Origin: Alphaproteobacteria bacterium | GTDB lineage: Bacteria; Pseudomonadota; Alphaproteobacteria; Acetobacterales; Acetobacteraceae | Length of the DNA stretch: 64,000 nucleotides | Direction of reading: 5' to 3' | Assembly: GCA_016869735.1 (NCBI GenBank) | Contig: VGDL01000011.1 | Span: 1-64,000, forward strand | Part shown: positions 44,282 to 52,207 of the stretch, in pieces | Layout of the letters: every line of letters starts with the position of its first letter | How positions within the stretch are numbered: position 1 is the first letter of the stretch | Position numbers and translations under genes: made by a program | The notes under the pieces: model-generated | Database searches by the model: none | What the model saw: only the letters and a program-made list of their open reading frames with translations | What the model was told of the DNA's origin: nothing

Positions 44282-45961
44282 ATGACCAAGACCGTCGGCT
44301 ATATGCTGGCCGAAAGCCTCGCGGCGCATGACATTGACATCATCTATTGCGTGCCGGGGGAAAGCTATCTTGGCCTTACTGATGCGCTGAGCGAATTCCC
44401 CGGCATCAGGCTGGTGGTCTGCCGGCATGAAGGTGGCGCGGGCTTCATGGCCGCTGCCGATGGGCGCATGCGCAATGGCCGTGCTGGTGTGGCGCTGGTC
44501 TCACGCGGGCCGGGGGCGACCAATGCCATGATCGCGCTGCACACTGCCTTTCATGACGCAACGCCGCTGGTGATGCTGATCGGCCATGTGGAACGCAAGG
44601 ATGTTGGTCGGCTTGCCTTGCAGGAACAGAATTACTCACGGCTTTTGTCCGACATCACCAAGGGCGTGTTTGAAGTCATCGAACCGATCCAGGCAAGTGA
44701 GACGATTGCGCGCGCCTTCCATTTGGCGGAATCCGGCACGCCCGGCCCGGTAGCCGTCATCCTGCCCGAGGATATTTTTGACGCCCCCGCCGAAGGCCCC
44801 GTGGTGAAGCCGCGCGGCATGCCCTTGGCAGGTCCGCGTGCGGAGGATTTGGATCAACTCGCGGAATTGCTTGCCAATGCCGAACGCCCGCTGGTGCTGG
44901 TGGGAGGCGCGCTGGCAACGCATGGGGAGGCTGCCTCAGCCGAATTGAATCGCCTGGCGGAAGCCTGGACGCTGCCGATCAGCCCAACCCATCGCCGCCC
45001 ACATTTGTTTGACGCCGAGCATCCGAATTACGGCGGCTATATGGGCATTCGTGTGCCGAAGCCGCTGATCGAGAAAATGAAAAAGGCCGATCTAATGATC
45101 TGCCTTGGCGAACGCATGTCGGATTCGATCAGCCAATCCTATAGCTTCCCCGCCGCACCCGAACCGCAACTCACCATGGTGCAGGTCTGGCCGGATGCGA
45201 ATGAAATCGGCCGCGTCTGGCGCGTGGATTTGCCGATTGCGGCTGATCCGCTTGCCGTCATTCGTGGCCTGCTTGCGCGCAATGCCCCGGAAGCGAGTGA
45301 GGCACGCAAGCGCTGGGTTTCCGGCCTCAATGCCATTCATCGCGAATTGCTCGCACCCGAATGGGACAAGATGGAAGATGGCGTGAATTTCGGCGCGGTT
45401 TGCGCGGCAGCGGCGCGGCATGTGCCGCGTGATGCGGCGATTACCTCGGATGCCGGGAATTTCTCATCCTTCCTGCATCGCTATTTTCCCTTCAAGCAAA
45501 CGCAATGCTTCCTCGCTTCCGTTGTCGGCGCCATGGGCGCGGCAGTGCCGATGGCGGTTGCCGCAGCCTTGCGCCGCAAAAACAAGCGCGCCGTCGCCTT
45601 TGTGGGTGATGGCGGCATTCTGATGACCGGCAATGAAATCGCGACAGCCATGCGCGAAGGCGTCGCGCCTGTGATTATCCTGTCGGATAATTCCTGCTAC
45701 GGCACCATTGGGATGCATCATGAAGGTCGCTATCCAGGCCGGGATTATGATTCCGCGATCCGCTTGACCAATCCGGATTTCATCGCTTGGGCCAAGGCTT
45801 TTGGCGCGGCAGCGGTTTCGATTGAAACGGAAGATCAGATTGAAGGCGCATTGGCGGAAGCCTTCGCTATTACGGATCGGCCAGTACTGGTGCATGTGAA
45901 ATCATCCGCCATGCAGGCTTCTGCCTGGCGCAAGCGGACAATGCCTTTGCCGGCCGCGTGA
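44282..45961 (+). CDS. thiamine diphosphate-binding enzyme, acetolactate synthase-like
   Basis: ThDP enzyme of 559 residues of the acetohydroxyacid synthase/benzoylformate decarboxylase group. The catalytic Glu50 lies in CRHEGGAGFMA (so it is not glyoxylate carboligase, which lacks this Glu), the ThDP/Mg2+ motif is GDGGILMTGNE (442-452) with Asn in LSDNSCYGTIG, and the central domain spans about 195-330. No small regulatory subunit is adjacent, and a catabolic decarboxylase or lyase role is as likely as branched-chain amino acid synthesis. GGAGAG precedes the ATG. Close spacing to Bug 3 suggests its substrate or product is imported by the Bug proteins. A 13-base perfect inverted repeat follows the stop. 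Confidence 0.88.
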   Translation: MTKTVGYMLAESLAAHDIDIIYCVPGESYLGLTDALSEFPGIRLVVCRHEGGAGFMAAADGRMRNGRAGVALVSRGPGATNAMIALHTAFHDATPLVMLIGHVERKDVGRLALQEQNYSRLLSDITKGVFEVIEPIQASETIARAFHLAESGTPGPVAVILPEDIFDAPAEGPVVKPRGMPLAGPRAEDLDQLAELLANAERPLVLVGGALATHGEAASAELNRLAEAWTLPISPTHRRPHLFDAEHPNYGGYMGIRVPKPLIEKMKKADLMICLGERMSDSISQSYSFPAAPEPQLTMVQVWPDANEIGRVWRVDLPIAADPLAVIRGLLARNAPEASEARKRWVSGLNAIHRELLAPEWDKMEDGVNFGAVCAAAARHVPRDAAITSDAGNFSSFLHRYFPFKQTQCFLASVVGAMGAAVPMAVAAALRRKNKRAVAFVGDGGILMTGNEIATAMREGVAPVIILSDNSCYGTIGMHHEGRYPGRDYDSAIRLTNPDFIAWAKAFGAAAVSIETEDQIEGALAEAFAITDRPVLVHVKSSAMQASAWRKRTMPLPAA

Positions 45962-45970
45962 CTCAGTGTG

Positions 45971-46003
45971 ATCGGATCCGCATGAATGCAATGCGGATCC
46001 GAT
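45971..46003 (+). terminator. 13-base perfect inverted repeat after the TPP enzyme gene
   Basis: ATCGGATCCGCAT (45971-45983) and ATGCGGATCCGAT (45991-46003) are exact reverse complements around a seven-base loop. It lies nine bases after the stop and is followed by TTCGATAATT, only a weak T tract. Best explained as a terminator. Confidence 0.6.
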
Positions 46004-46035
46004 TTCGATAATTGGATGTATTGTACGTAATTTTT

Positions 46036-46063
46036 CTGACATCTCCTTATCCGAAATCATGAT
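46036..46063 (+). promoter_or_regulatory. candidate promoter of the TorF-type gene
   Basis: CTGACA (46036-46041, five of six to TTGACA), 16-base spacer, CATGAT (46058-46063, four of six to TATAAT). The surrounding 273-base gap (45962-46234) is markedly AT-rich and would give a leader of about 165 bases. Confidence 0.3.
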
Positions 46064-46183
46064 CTCTGCCCCGTTTCTTATCTGAATTTCAATGGCTGCC
46101 TGATTTACGGGCACAATTTGTCTGTTCGCCGTTAAATGCTCGAAAAACATTCTCTCTTAAACTCATCTTCGCATCAGATTGAT

Positions 46184-46200
46184 GACTGGATTGTCCAGTC
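46184..46200. promoter_or_regulatory. seven-base inverted repeat in the TorF leader
   Basis: GACTGGA (46184-46190) and TCCAGTC (46194-46200) with a three-base spacer form a tight dyad about 35 bases before the start codon. It could be an operator or an RNA hairpin. Confidence 0.3.
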
Positions 46201-46234
46201 GTCGGTGAACCTCTTTGCGAAGGGAAAGTTTGAG

Positions 46235-46972
46235 ATGATGAGAAAATTGATGGCGCTCGGTTTTGCGCTCGGCTTGGTATCAAGCCCCGCTCTTGCTCAA
46301 GTCGAATTGGGCAATGGCTTTTCGGTTACCGGCTCGGCCGTTGGGCAGACCGATTATATGTTCCGCAACATTAGCCAGACGCGTAATCGCCCCGCCGCGC
46401 AGGGCAGCCTGGAGCTTTCCCATGAAAGCGGCTTCTATGTTGGTGGCTTCGTCAGCAATGTCACTTTCGCCGGCACCGATGCGCGCCAGGAAGTGGACGG
46501 GCTGGCGGGCTTTCGCTTTGAACTGAGCGGTCTCAAGGTCGATATTGGTGGTGTCTATTATTCCTACCCCGGCTACACGGCCGGCCCCGGGCAATATGAT
46601 CTCGCCTTTGCCGAAGGGGTGATGAAGCTTTCCTACGAGATTGAGCCCGTAACGCTCCTTGGCACCGCGGCCTATTCGCCGGATTTCTTCGGCAGCTCCG
46701 GCACGGGCGTTTGGCTTGAAGGCGGCTTTGATTGGAAGACGCCGGTGTTTGATGTCACGCTATCTGGACGGCGCGGCCATCAATGGATCGAACGCAATAA
46801 CCGCTTCGGTGCGCCCGACTATCTGGCCTATGGCGTTTTCCTGCAGCGCGATATCGCAGCGGGCTTTTCGGTCAGTGTCGGCTATTACGGAACCGACATC
46901 AGCCAAAAGGAATGCCTTGATCTGAAAATCTGCGACAATCGCGTGATGGCAGCGCTTACCTGGAAATTCTGA
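46235..46972 (+). CDS. TorF family putative porin
   Basis: Outer-membrane beta-barrel protein of 245 residues. The signal peptide MMRKLMALGFALGLVSSPALA ends at residue 21. The mature region matches the TorF/Gcw_chp family, with GSAVGQTDYMFRNISQTRN, an SLELSHESGFYVGGFVSNV block, and the family ending DNRVMAALTWKF, which ends in the Phe expected for outer-membrane proteins. Function is unclear; members are suggested to be porins linked to uptake. ATG 46235 follows a GAAGGGAAAG ribosome site; a second ATG follows directly. It stands alone between terminators, with an AT-rich leader. Confidence 0.88.
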   Translation: MMRKLMALGFALGLVSSPALAQVELGNGFSVTGSAVGQTDYMFRNISQTRNRPAAQGSLELSHESGFYVGGFVSNVTFAGTDARQEVDGLAGFRFELSGLKVDIGGVYYSYPGYTAGPGQYDLAFAEGVMKLSYEIEPVTLLGTAAYSPDFFGSSGTGVWLEGGFDWKTPVFDVTLSGRRGHQWIERNNRFGAPDYLAYGVFLQRDIAAGFSVSVGYYGTDISQKECLDLKICDNRVMAALTWKF

Positions 46973-47002
46973 AGTGACCGCGTTTCAGAAGCACCAAAGA
47001 AA

Positions 47003-47035
47003 GCCCGTCCCGGTCATTAGCCTGGGCGGGTTTTT
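47003..47035. terminator. bidirectional rho-independent terminator
   Basis: CCCGTCCCGG and CCTGGGCGGG form a nearly perfect ten-base stem (47004-47030) followed by TTTTT on the plus strand and, on the minus strand, TTTCTTT. It serves both the TorF gene and the convergent FMO-like gene. Confidence 0.8.
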
Positions 47036-47050
47036 CATCCCCTGCGCTGC

Positions 47051-48481
47051 TCACTCCGCCGCGATGCGGCTCGGGTCAAGCACCACTTGCGGAATATCGT
47101 AGCGGCGCAAATCGCCGTAAAGCCGCGGCAGATCGGCTTCGAACAAGCCGCGCGTCACGCCGGCTGCCAGGCGCGGTGCTGCCATGGTCATTGCATTGAT
47201 CGAAGACCCCGCCGGCCCGAAGGACATGGTGGTGCCGATGCCGAATAAATGGATGTCGCGAATCCATGGCGTCTCACCTTCCCGCTTTTCCACAAAGGCA
47301 TAATCCGGCGCGAGATAGGGGAATTCGCCAAGCCTTTCGCTCTTCTCCTCAGCCGGCGGCGTATAGCGATCCGCCCAGAGCGCGATGTTATCCGCGCAGT
47401 CGCCGAGTGCCGGGATCAGCGCCGGGTCCATGCGCACACCTGTGCCGCAAATGGCATAATCGGCCTGGAAGACACCGCGCGCCGTTGCCAATTCAACGCG
47501 CCCATCCACGACGCGCGCCCCGTTCCAGGGTCGCCCGACATGCATGGTGAAATTGGGAAACGCATTGACCCGCGCATAGGTATCGGCGGGAAATCCCTCC
47601 CGCAGACCCAGGATGTAGGACATGAAGCGCCAGCGCCATTCATCCGGCATTTCGAAGATATGGCGCATGAAGCCGGCAAAGGTCAGCCACCGATAGGGCT
47701 GGATGATCATGGGATCTGCGCGGCGGCAAAACAGATGCACCTCGGCCGCCCCGGCCTCCAATGCCATGGCAGCATTGTCAAAGGCCGAGGCGCCTGCGCC
47801 CAGCACCGCCACCACGCGCCCCTTCAACGCCGCGAAATCAATCGCATCCGCGCTATGGGCGCGCTTATCTGCGGGCAGCGCGCGGAGGAAATCAGGCATC
47901 CACCATTCGCCAACGCCTTCCTGGCCTGTCGCCAGCACCACCTTGCGCGCCAGATAGGGCCCGGCCGAGCTTTCCACGCGAAGACAGGGCAGCCCATCAT
48001 CCGTGCGCGCGGGCGAAATCCGCCCGGCCTCCACACCGTTTTGCACCGGCAAGGCCAGCACGCGGCGCAGCCAATTCAGATAATCCTGCCAGGCTTCGCG
48101 CGGGATCATGCGCATGGCGGCGAAATGCGCCGCGCCAAACTGCGCCTCATGCCACGCCTGATAGGTCAAGGACGGGATGCCCAAATCCGGCCCGTTCTGA
48201 TCCTTCCAGGATCGCAAGGTCGGCATGCGGGCATAGGTGACCCAGGGGCCTTCCTTGCCCTCCGCCGCGCGATCAATCAGCAGGATATTGCTCACCTTGT
48301 CGCGCTTCAGCGCATGCGCCACCGCCAGGCCGCATTGCCCCGCGCCGATGATCAGGCAATCCAGCACCGGCGCCCCGCCGCTGGTTTTGGCCTCAAGCCA
48401 GGCGGCGCGCGGATGGGCGACCAATTCCAGATCGCGGCTTACATCAGCTTCAAGCTCGGTCAGGTTGCGCGGGGCCGGCAT
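47051..48481 (-). CDS. flavin-containing monooxygenase-like NAD(P)/FAD oxidoreductase
   Basis: A 476-residue two-Rossmann flavoprotein. FAD motif LIIGAGQCGLAVAH (residues 46-51 core) and the second nucleotide motif VAVLGAGASAFDNAA near 223 are clear. LATGQEGVGEWWMP near 185 precedes it. It resembles class B flavin monooxygenases (FMO, Baeyer-Villiger or N-hydroxylating), which oxygenate soft nucleophiles or ketones. The classic FxGxxxHxxxY fingerprint is not obvious. The start ATG 48481 lies 97 bases from the divergent glycosyltransferase gene. Substrate unknown. Confidence 0.82.
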   Translation of the reverse strand: MPAPRNLTELEADVSRDLELVAHPRAAWLEAKTSGGAPVLDCLIIGAGQCGLAVAHALKRDKVSNILLIDRAAEGKEGPWVTYARMPTLRSWKDQNGPDLGIPSLTYQAWHEAQFGAAHFAAMRMIPREAWQDYLNWLRRVLALPVQNGVEAGRISPARTDDGLPCLRVESSAGPYLARKVVLATGQEGVGEWWMPDFLRALPADKRAHSADAIDFAALKGRVVAVLGAGASAFDNAAMALEAGAAEVHLFCRRADPMIIQPYRWLTFAGFMRHIFEMPDEWRWRFMSYILGLREGFPADTYARVNAFPNFTMHVGRPWNGARVVDGRVELATARGVFQADYAICGTGVRMDPALIPALGDCADNIALWADRYTPPAEEKSERLGEFPYLAPDYAFVEKREGETPWIRDIHLFGIGTTMSFGPAGSSINAMTMAAPRLAAGVTRGLFEADLPRLYGDLRRYDIPQVVLDPSRIAAE

Positions 48482-48577
48482 TGCGGGAAGGCTCCTCTAC
48501 TTCAAGGGGAAGCATCGGGGATTCCGGCGCGGGATGCAAAAACCCCGTCGAACCCTTGCTGAAGCCCAGCCAGGGCC

Positions 48578-49591
48578 ATGTTTTCGCCCCATCTCACTTG
48601 TTATGACCCTTTTTCCCTTCCCCTTAAGGCCCCGCTTTTGTTCCAGGACCCGCCCGCGCTTTCCATCATCGTCCCCGCTTATAATGAGCAGGAAGTGCTG
48701 CCCCAATTCCATGCGCGGCTTGCGGCGGCCTTGGCCAACATCGGCCTTACGTGGGAAGTGGTTTACGTGAATGACGGGTCGAAGGACGGCACACTTGCCG
48801 TCATGCTCGGCCTGCAGGCGCAGGATCAGCGCGCCTCCGTGCTTAATCTCAGCCGCAATTTCGGCAAGGAGATTGCGCTCACCGCCGGCCTCGATCACGC
48901 CCGAGCAACGGAAGCGGTGGTGGTGATTGACGCCGATCTGCAAGACCCGCCGGAGGTAATTCCGGACCTGATCGCCGCCTGGCGCCAGGGCTTTGATATT
49001 GCCTATGCGCAGCGCAATACCCGCGCCGGCGAAACCTGGCTGAAAAAAGCCACCGCAGCAGCGTTTTATCGGCTGATGCAGCGCATCAGCGGCAAGGTGC
49101 ATCTGCCCCCCGATACCGGCGATTTCCGGTTGATGAGCCGCCGCGCGCTTGATGCGCTGCTGAAACTGCGTGAACAGCATCGCTTCATGAAGGGGCTGTT
49201 TGCCTGGATCGGCTTTCCCGCCATTGCGGTGCGTTATGATCGCGCGCCGCGCGCCGCCGGCACCACCAAGTGGAATTACTGGAAGCTCTGGAATTTCTCG
49301 CTGGAGGGCATCACCTCCTTCACCGTCGCACCGCTTAAGATCGCGACCTATATCGGGCTGATCACGGCGATTGGCGCGCTGGCCTATCTGGCGCAGTTGA
49401 TCTTCCGCACGGTTTTCTTCGGCAACCCTGTCGCCGGTTATCCAAGCCTTCTGGCCGTGACACTTTTCCTGGGCGGCGTGCAAATGATGATGCTTGGCAT
49501 CATCGGCGAATATCTCGGGCGCATCTTCAACGAAACCAAGGGCCGGCCGCTTTACCTGGTGGAACGTTATCTGCCGGGCGATAAGTCGTGA
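48578..49591 (+). CDS. family 2 glycosyltransferase, GtrB/DPM1-like
   Basis: Polyprenyl-phosphate sugar transferase, 337 residues. The GT2 domain shows LSIIVPAYNEQEVLPQFH near 28-45, VNDGSKDGTL near 65 and VIDADLQDPPEVI near 117, followed by PDTGDFRLMSRRAL. Two helices near 260-310 anchor it. It should move glucose or a similar sugar onto undecaprenyl phosphate. The first 27 residues are not conserved, so an internal start is possible. The DUF6311 gene begins inside its stop (GTGA, 49588-49591), indicating a GtrB plus membrane transferase pair. Confidence 0.88.
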   Translation: MFSPHLTCYDPFSLPLKAPLLFQDPPALSIIVPAYNEQEVLPQFHARLAAALANIGLTWEVVYVNDGSKDGTLAVMLGLQAQDQRASVLNLSRNFGKEIALTAGLDHARATEAVVVIDADLQDPPEVIPDLIAAWRQGFDIAYAQRNTRAGETWLKKATAAAFYRLMQRISGKVHLPPDTGDFRLMSRRALDALLKLREQHRFMKGLFAWIGFPAIAVRYDRAPRAAGTTKWNYWKLWNFSLEGITSFTVAPLKIATYIGLITAIGALAYLAQLIFRTVFFGNPVAGYPSLLAVTLFLGGVQMMMLGIIGEYLGRIFNETKGRPLYLVERYLPGDKS

Positions 49592-51222
49592 CGCGAAAGC
49601 CTTTGCATGTTTGGGCCGGGGCCGCGGCTTCGGTGCTGATCGCCTGGGCGGTGATCGCCTATGCGTTCGGGCTGCATATCCTGCCGCCCTGGAATACGGG
49701 CTGGATGTTAAGCGGCATGATCGGCCCCGACCCGGTGCAATATTGGCTGGGCTGGAATTTTTTTCGCCGCGCGCCCTGGTCCTGGCCGGCGGGCCTCAAC
49801 CCACTTTGGGGGCTGGAGGTCAGTTCCTCCATCTATTACGCGGATGCGATTCCGCTGCTGGCGTTTTTCTTCAAGGCGATCAGCCCCGTTTTCGAGGTCT
49901 CCCAATATTGGGGCCTTTGGATTTATGGCTGTGCCGCGCTGCAAGCTTTCATGGCCTGGCGCATCATTGGCCTGGCCACGGATGATCCCCTGGCGCGCGT
50001 CGCGGGTGCCACTTTGTTTGTGCTGCAGCCAACCATGCTGGCGCGCATGGGTGGGCATTTCGCGCTTTCGGCGCATTTTCTGCTGCTGATGGGGTTCTGG
50101 CTTTGCCTGACGCGCACGGCAAAATCGCGCTGGCTGGCCTGGGCGGCTTTGCTGGTCGCGACCGCGCTGATCCATGCCTATTTGCTGCCGATGGTGGCGG
50201 CGCTTTGGAGCGCGGATGTGCTGGCGCGCTGGCAGGATGGCGCCAGGCGCGTCGGGCTTTTCGTTGAAGTGGTCATCATCTTCGCCTTGGTGGGCGCTGC
50301 TCTTTGGGCGGGCGGGATGTTCATGCTGGGTGGCGGCTTTGGCGGAAGCTGGGGCGGTTATGGGCAGATGCAAATGGATTTGCTGGCGCCCTTGGACCCC
50401 GCGCCATGGGGCGCCTTTCTGCCGGATTTGCCGGGGCCGAATCATCTGGAAGTCGGCCATTCCTATGCCGGGCTTGGCGCGCTTTTGCTGGTGCTGCTTG
50501 GGCTAGGGGCCTGGGCGAGAAACCCAACCAGGCCCGCAAGGCGCTTCTGGCCGTTGATCCTGGTGCTGGCGGCCATGGCGCTATTTGCCGTCTCACCCAA
50601 TGTCTCCATCGCCGGCGTGAGCTTCACGGTTTTTGAGCTGCCGCCCTGGGTACTGCGTTATGCGGATGCCTTGCGCGCATCAGAACGCTTCATCTGGCCG
50701 ATCGGCTATGCGGCGCTGATCACCTCGGTCTTTCTGCTGATCCGCTGGCTTGGCGGGCGGCTTGCCGGCTTTGTAATGGCCGGGCTTGTCCTGATTCAGG
50801 TTTTGGATATGCGCCCCGGCTTTGCCCGGTTGCATCATTTCTTCCCGCCCACCGCTGCGACCGTGCCGCTCCGCCTTTCCGATCCCTTCTGGGCCGAGGC
50901 CGCGCGGCATTACACCCGCATCCGCATCATCCCATCCGGCAATCAAGCCCCCTGGTGGGAGGAGATCGCGGTTTTCGCTGCCACCAAGGGGCTGGAGACC
51001 GATGCGGTCTACCTCGCGCGACTCGACCCGAAGCGGGTGGCAGCCCTGAATGCCAAGCTGGCGCAGCAATTGGCCGAGGGCGAATATGAGCCGCAAACCC
51101 TCTATGTTTTGGGCGATGAGGGCGCGCTTGCCCTGGCTGATGCCAGCCATCAACCGGGGCGGGATTTGATTGGCGGCTTCAACGGGGTTTGGGTACTGGC
51201 GCCGGGATGGTATGCGCGCTGA
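49588..51222 (+). CDS. DUF6311 membrane protein, probable GT-C type glycosyltransferase
   Basis: Polytopic membrane protein of 544 residues with about ten helices (15-400) and a C-terminal soluble domain. The first periplasmic loop contains GPDPVQYWLGWNFFRR with an Asp in the place expected for the catalytic acid of GT-C enzymes. The late AARHYTRIRIIPSGNQAPWW and LYVLGDEGALAL are family-like. It probably transfers the lipid-linked sugar made by the preceding GtrB-like enzyme to a glycan or lipid. Starts with GTG overlapping the previous stop. Confidence 0.78.
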   Translation: MTRKPLHVWAGAAASVLIAWAVIAYAFGLHILPPWNTGWMLSGMIGPDPVQYWLGWNFFRRAPWSWPAGLNPLWGLEVSSSIYYADAIPLLAFFFKAISPVFEVSQYWGLWIYGCAALQAFMAWRIIGLATDDPLARVAGATLFVLQPTMLARMGGHFALSAHFLLLMGFWLCLTRTAKSRWLAWAALLVATALIHAYLLPMVAALWSADVLARWQDGARRVGLFVEVVIIFALVGAALWAGGMFMLGGGFGGSWGGYGQMQMDLLAPLDPAPWGAFLPDLPGPNHLEVGHSYAGLGALLLVLLGLGAWARNPTRPARRFWPLILVLAAMALFAVSPNVSIAGVSFTVFELPPWVLRYADALRASERFIWPIGYAALITSVFLLIRWLGGRLAGFVMAGLVLIQVLDMRPGFARLHHFFPPTAATVPLRLSDPFWAEAARHYTRIRIIPSGNQAPWWEEIAVFAATKGLETDAVYLARLDPKRVAALNAKLAQQLAEGEYEPQTLYVLGDEGALALADASHQPGRDLIGGFNGVWVLAPGWYAR

Positions 51223-51446
51223 CAAAATATATATTTATCAGAATTTTAAACGACATTTTTTCCATCCAATCTTAAGCCGCCCGGGCAACACCGCAAATTG
51301 CGCCGCGCTTGCCACAATCTGGCCGCAAGCACGGCCCAAATCCGCCCCCGTTGAGGGCTCAATCTCTTCGTCAACACCGGGAATCCGGTGCCCCCAGTTA
51401 GAGGTCTCACCGCCTCTTTCTTTCAGGTTCGAAGGCTAAGGACACC
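51223..51446 (+). promoter_or_regulatory. AT-rich leader before the polysaccharide operon
   Basis: The first 60 bases after the DUF6311 stop are strikingly AT-rich, unlike any neighbour, and contain long runs of A and T. CTGACA overlaps the stop codon (51219-51224) and could be a -35, but no matching -10 was found. Farther on, CACCGG/CCGGTG (51375-51390) and AGAGG/CCTCT (51400-51417) are small hairpins shortly before the sugar transferase start. A regulatory leader bound by a silencing or activating protein is plausible. Confidence 0.35.
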
Positions 51447-52133
51447 ATGTCCAGCGTACCCGTTCAGACCATCCAGCAACCCGCAGCCCAGGCGCTTGGC
51501 CTGGAGCGTGATCGCAAGTCGTTTTTCCCGATTGCCAAGCGCGCGCTTGATATTCTTGGTGCCGGCATCGGGTTGGTGCTGCTTTCCCCCTTCTTTCTGA
51601 TAGTCGCTTTGCTGGTGCGCGCTGATGGTGGCCCGGCCTTCTTCGCGCATCAGCGCGTGGGGCGCAGCGGCAAGCTGTTTGGCTGCCTGAAGTTCCGTTC
51701 CATGGTGATTGACTCGCAAGCGCGGCTTGAAACGCTGCTCGCCAATGACCCAGCGGCGCGCGCTGAATGGGAAGCCACCCGCAAGCTGAAGAACGACCCG
51801 CGCATTACGCGCATCGGCCGCTTTCTGCGTTCCACCAGCCTCGATGAATTGCCGCAGCTGATCAACGTGCTGCGCGGGGAAATGAGCCTGGTTGGCCCCC
51901 GCCCCGTGCAGGAAGCCGAGATTGATCGCTATTACGGCGCCTCCGCCGCGCATTACATGGCTGTGCGCCCCGGCATTACCGGCCTTTGGCAGGTAAGCGG
52001 GCGGAGCGAGACCTCCTACGAATCTCGTGTCGCTTTGGATGTGGCCTATGTGTCGCGCCCTTCCATGGTTGCGGATTTGGCCATTCTGTTGCGCACGCCT
52101 TTCGCGGTATTGTCGCGCCGCGGCGCGCATTGA
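51447..52133 (+). CDS. undecaprenyl-phosphate sugar phosphotransferase (ExoY type)
   Basis: Initiating glycosyltransferase of surface polysaccharide, 228 residues, that moves a hexose-1-phosphate onto undecaprenyl phosphate. One membrane helix (GAGIGLVLLSPFFLIVALLV) precedes the catalytic block: QRVGRSGKLFGCLKFRSM, KLKNDPRITRIGRFLRSTSL, DELPQLINVLRGEMSLVGPR and GITGLWQVSGRS. The protein lacks the N-terminal four-helix extension of WbaP, so it is of the short ExoY type. It follows the AT-rich leader and is followed after 74 bases by the flippase, so it probably opens the polysaccharide operon. Confidence 0.92.
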   Translation: MSSVPVQTIQQPAAQALGLERDRKSFFPIAKRALDILGAGIGLVLLSPFFLIVALLVRADGGPAFFAHQRVGRSGKLFGCLKFRSMVIDSQARLETLLANDPAARAEWEATRKLKNDPRITRIGRFLRSTSLDELPQLINVLRGEMSLVGPRPVQEAEIDRYYGASAAHYMAVRPGITGLWQVSGRSETSYESRVALDVAYVSRPSMVADLAILLRTPFAVLSRRGAH

Positions 52134-52207
52134 TCTTGGCGGCGCGCGGCGAACCTGCCGCGCCCCCTCCATAAATCCCAGCGCGCAGCCGGCTGAAGGG
52201 TCTGCCA

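Noticed and set aside
47249-48562. 437-codon frame antisense to the FMO-like gene
   Set aside because: Shadow frame with no domain; the minus-strand flavoprotein is well supported.
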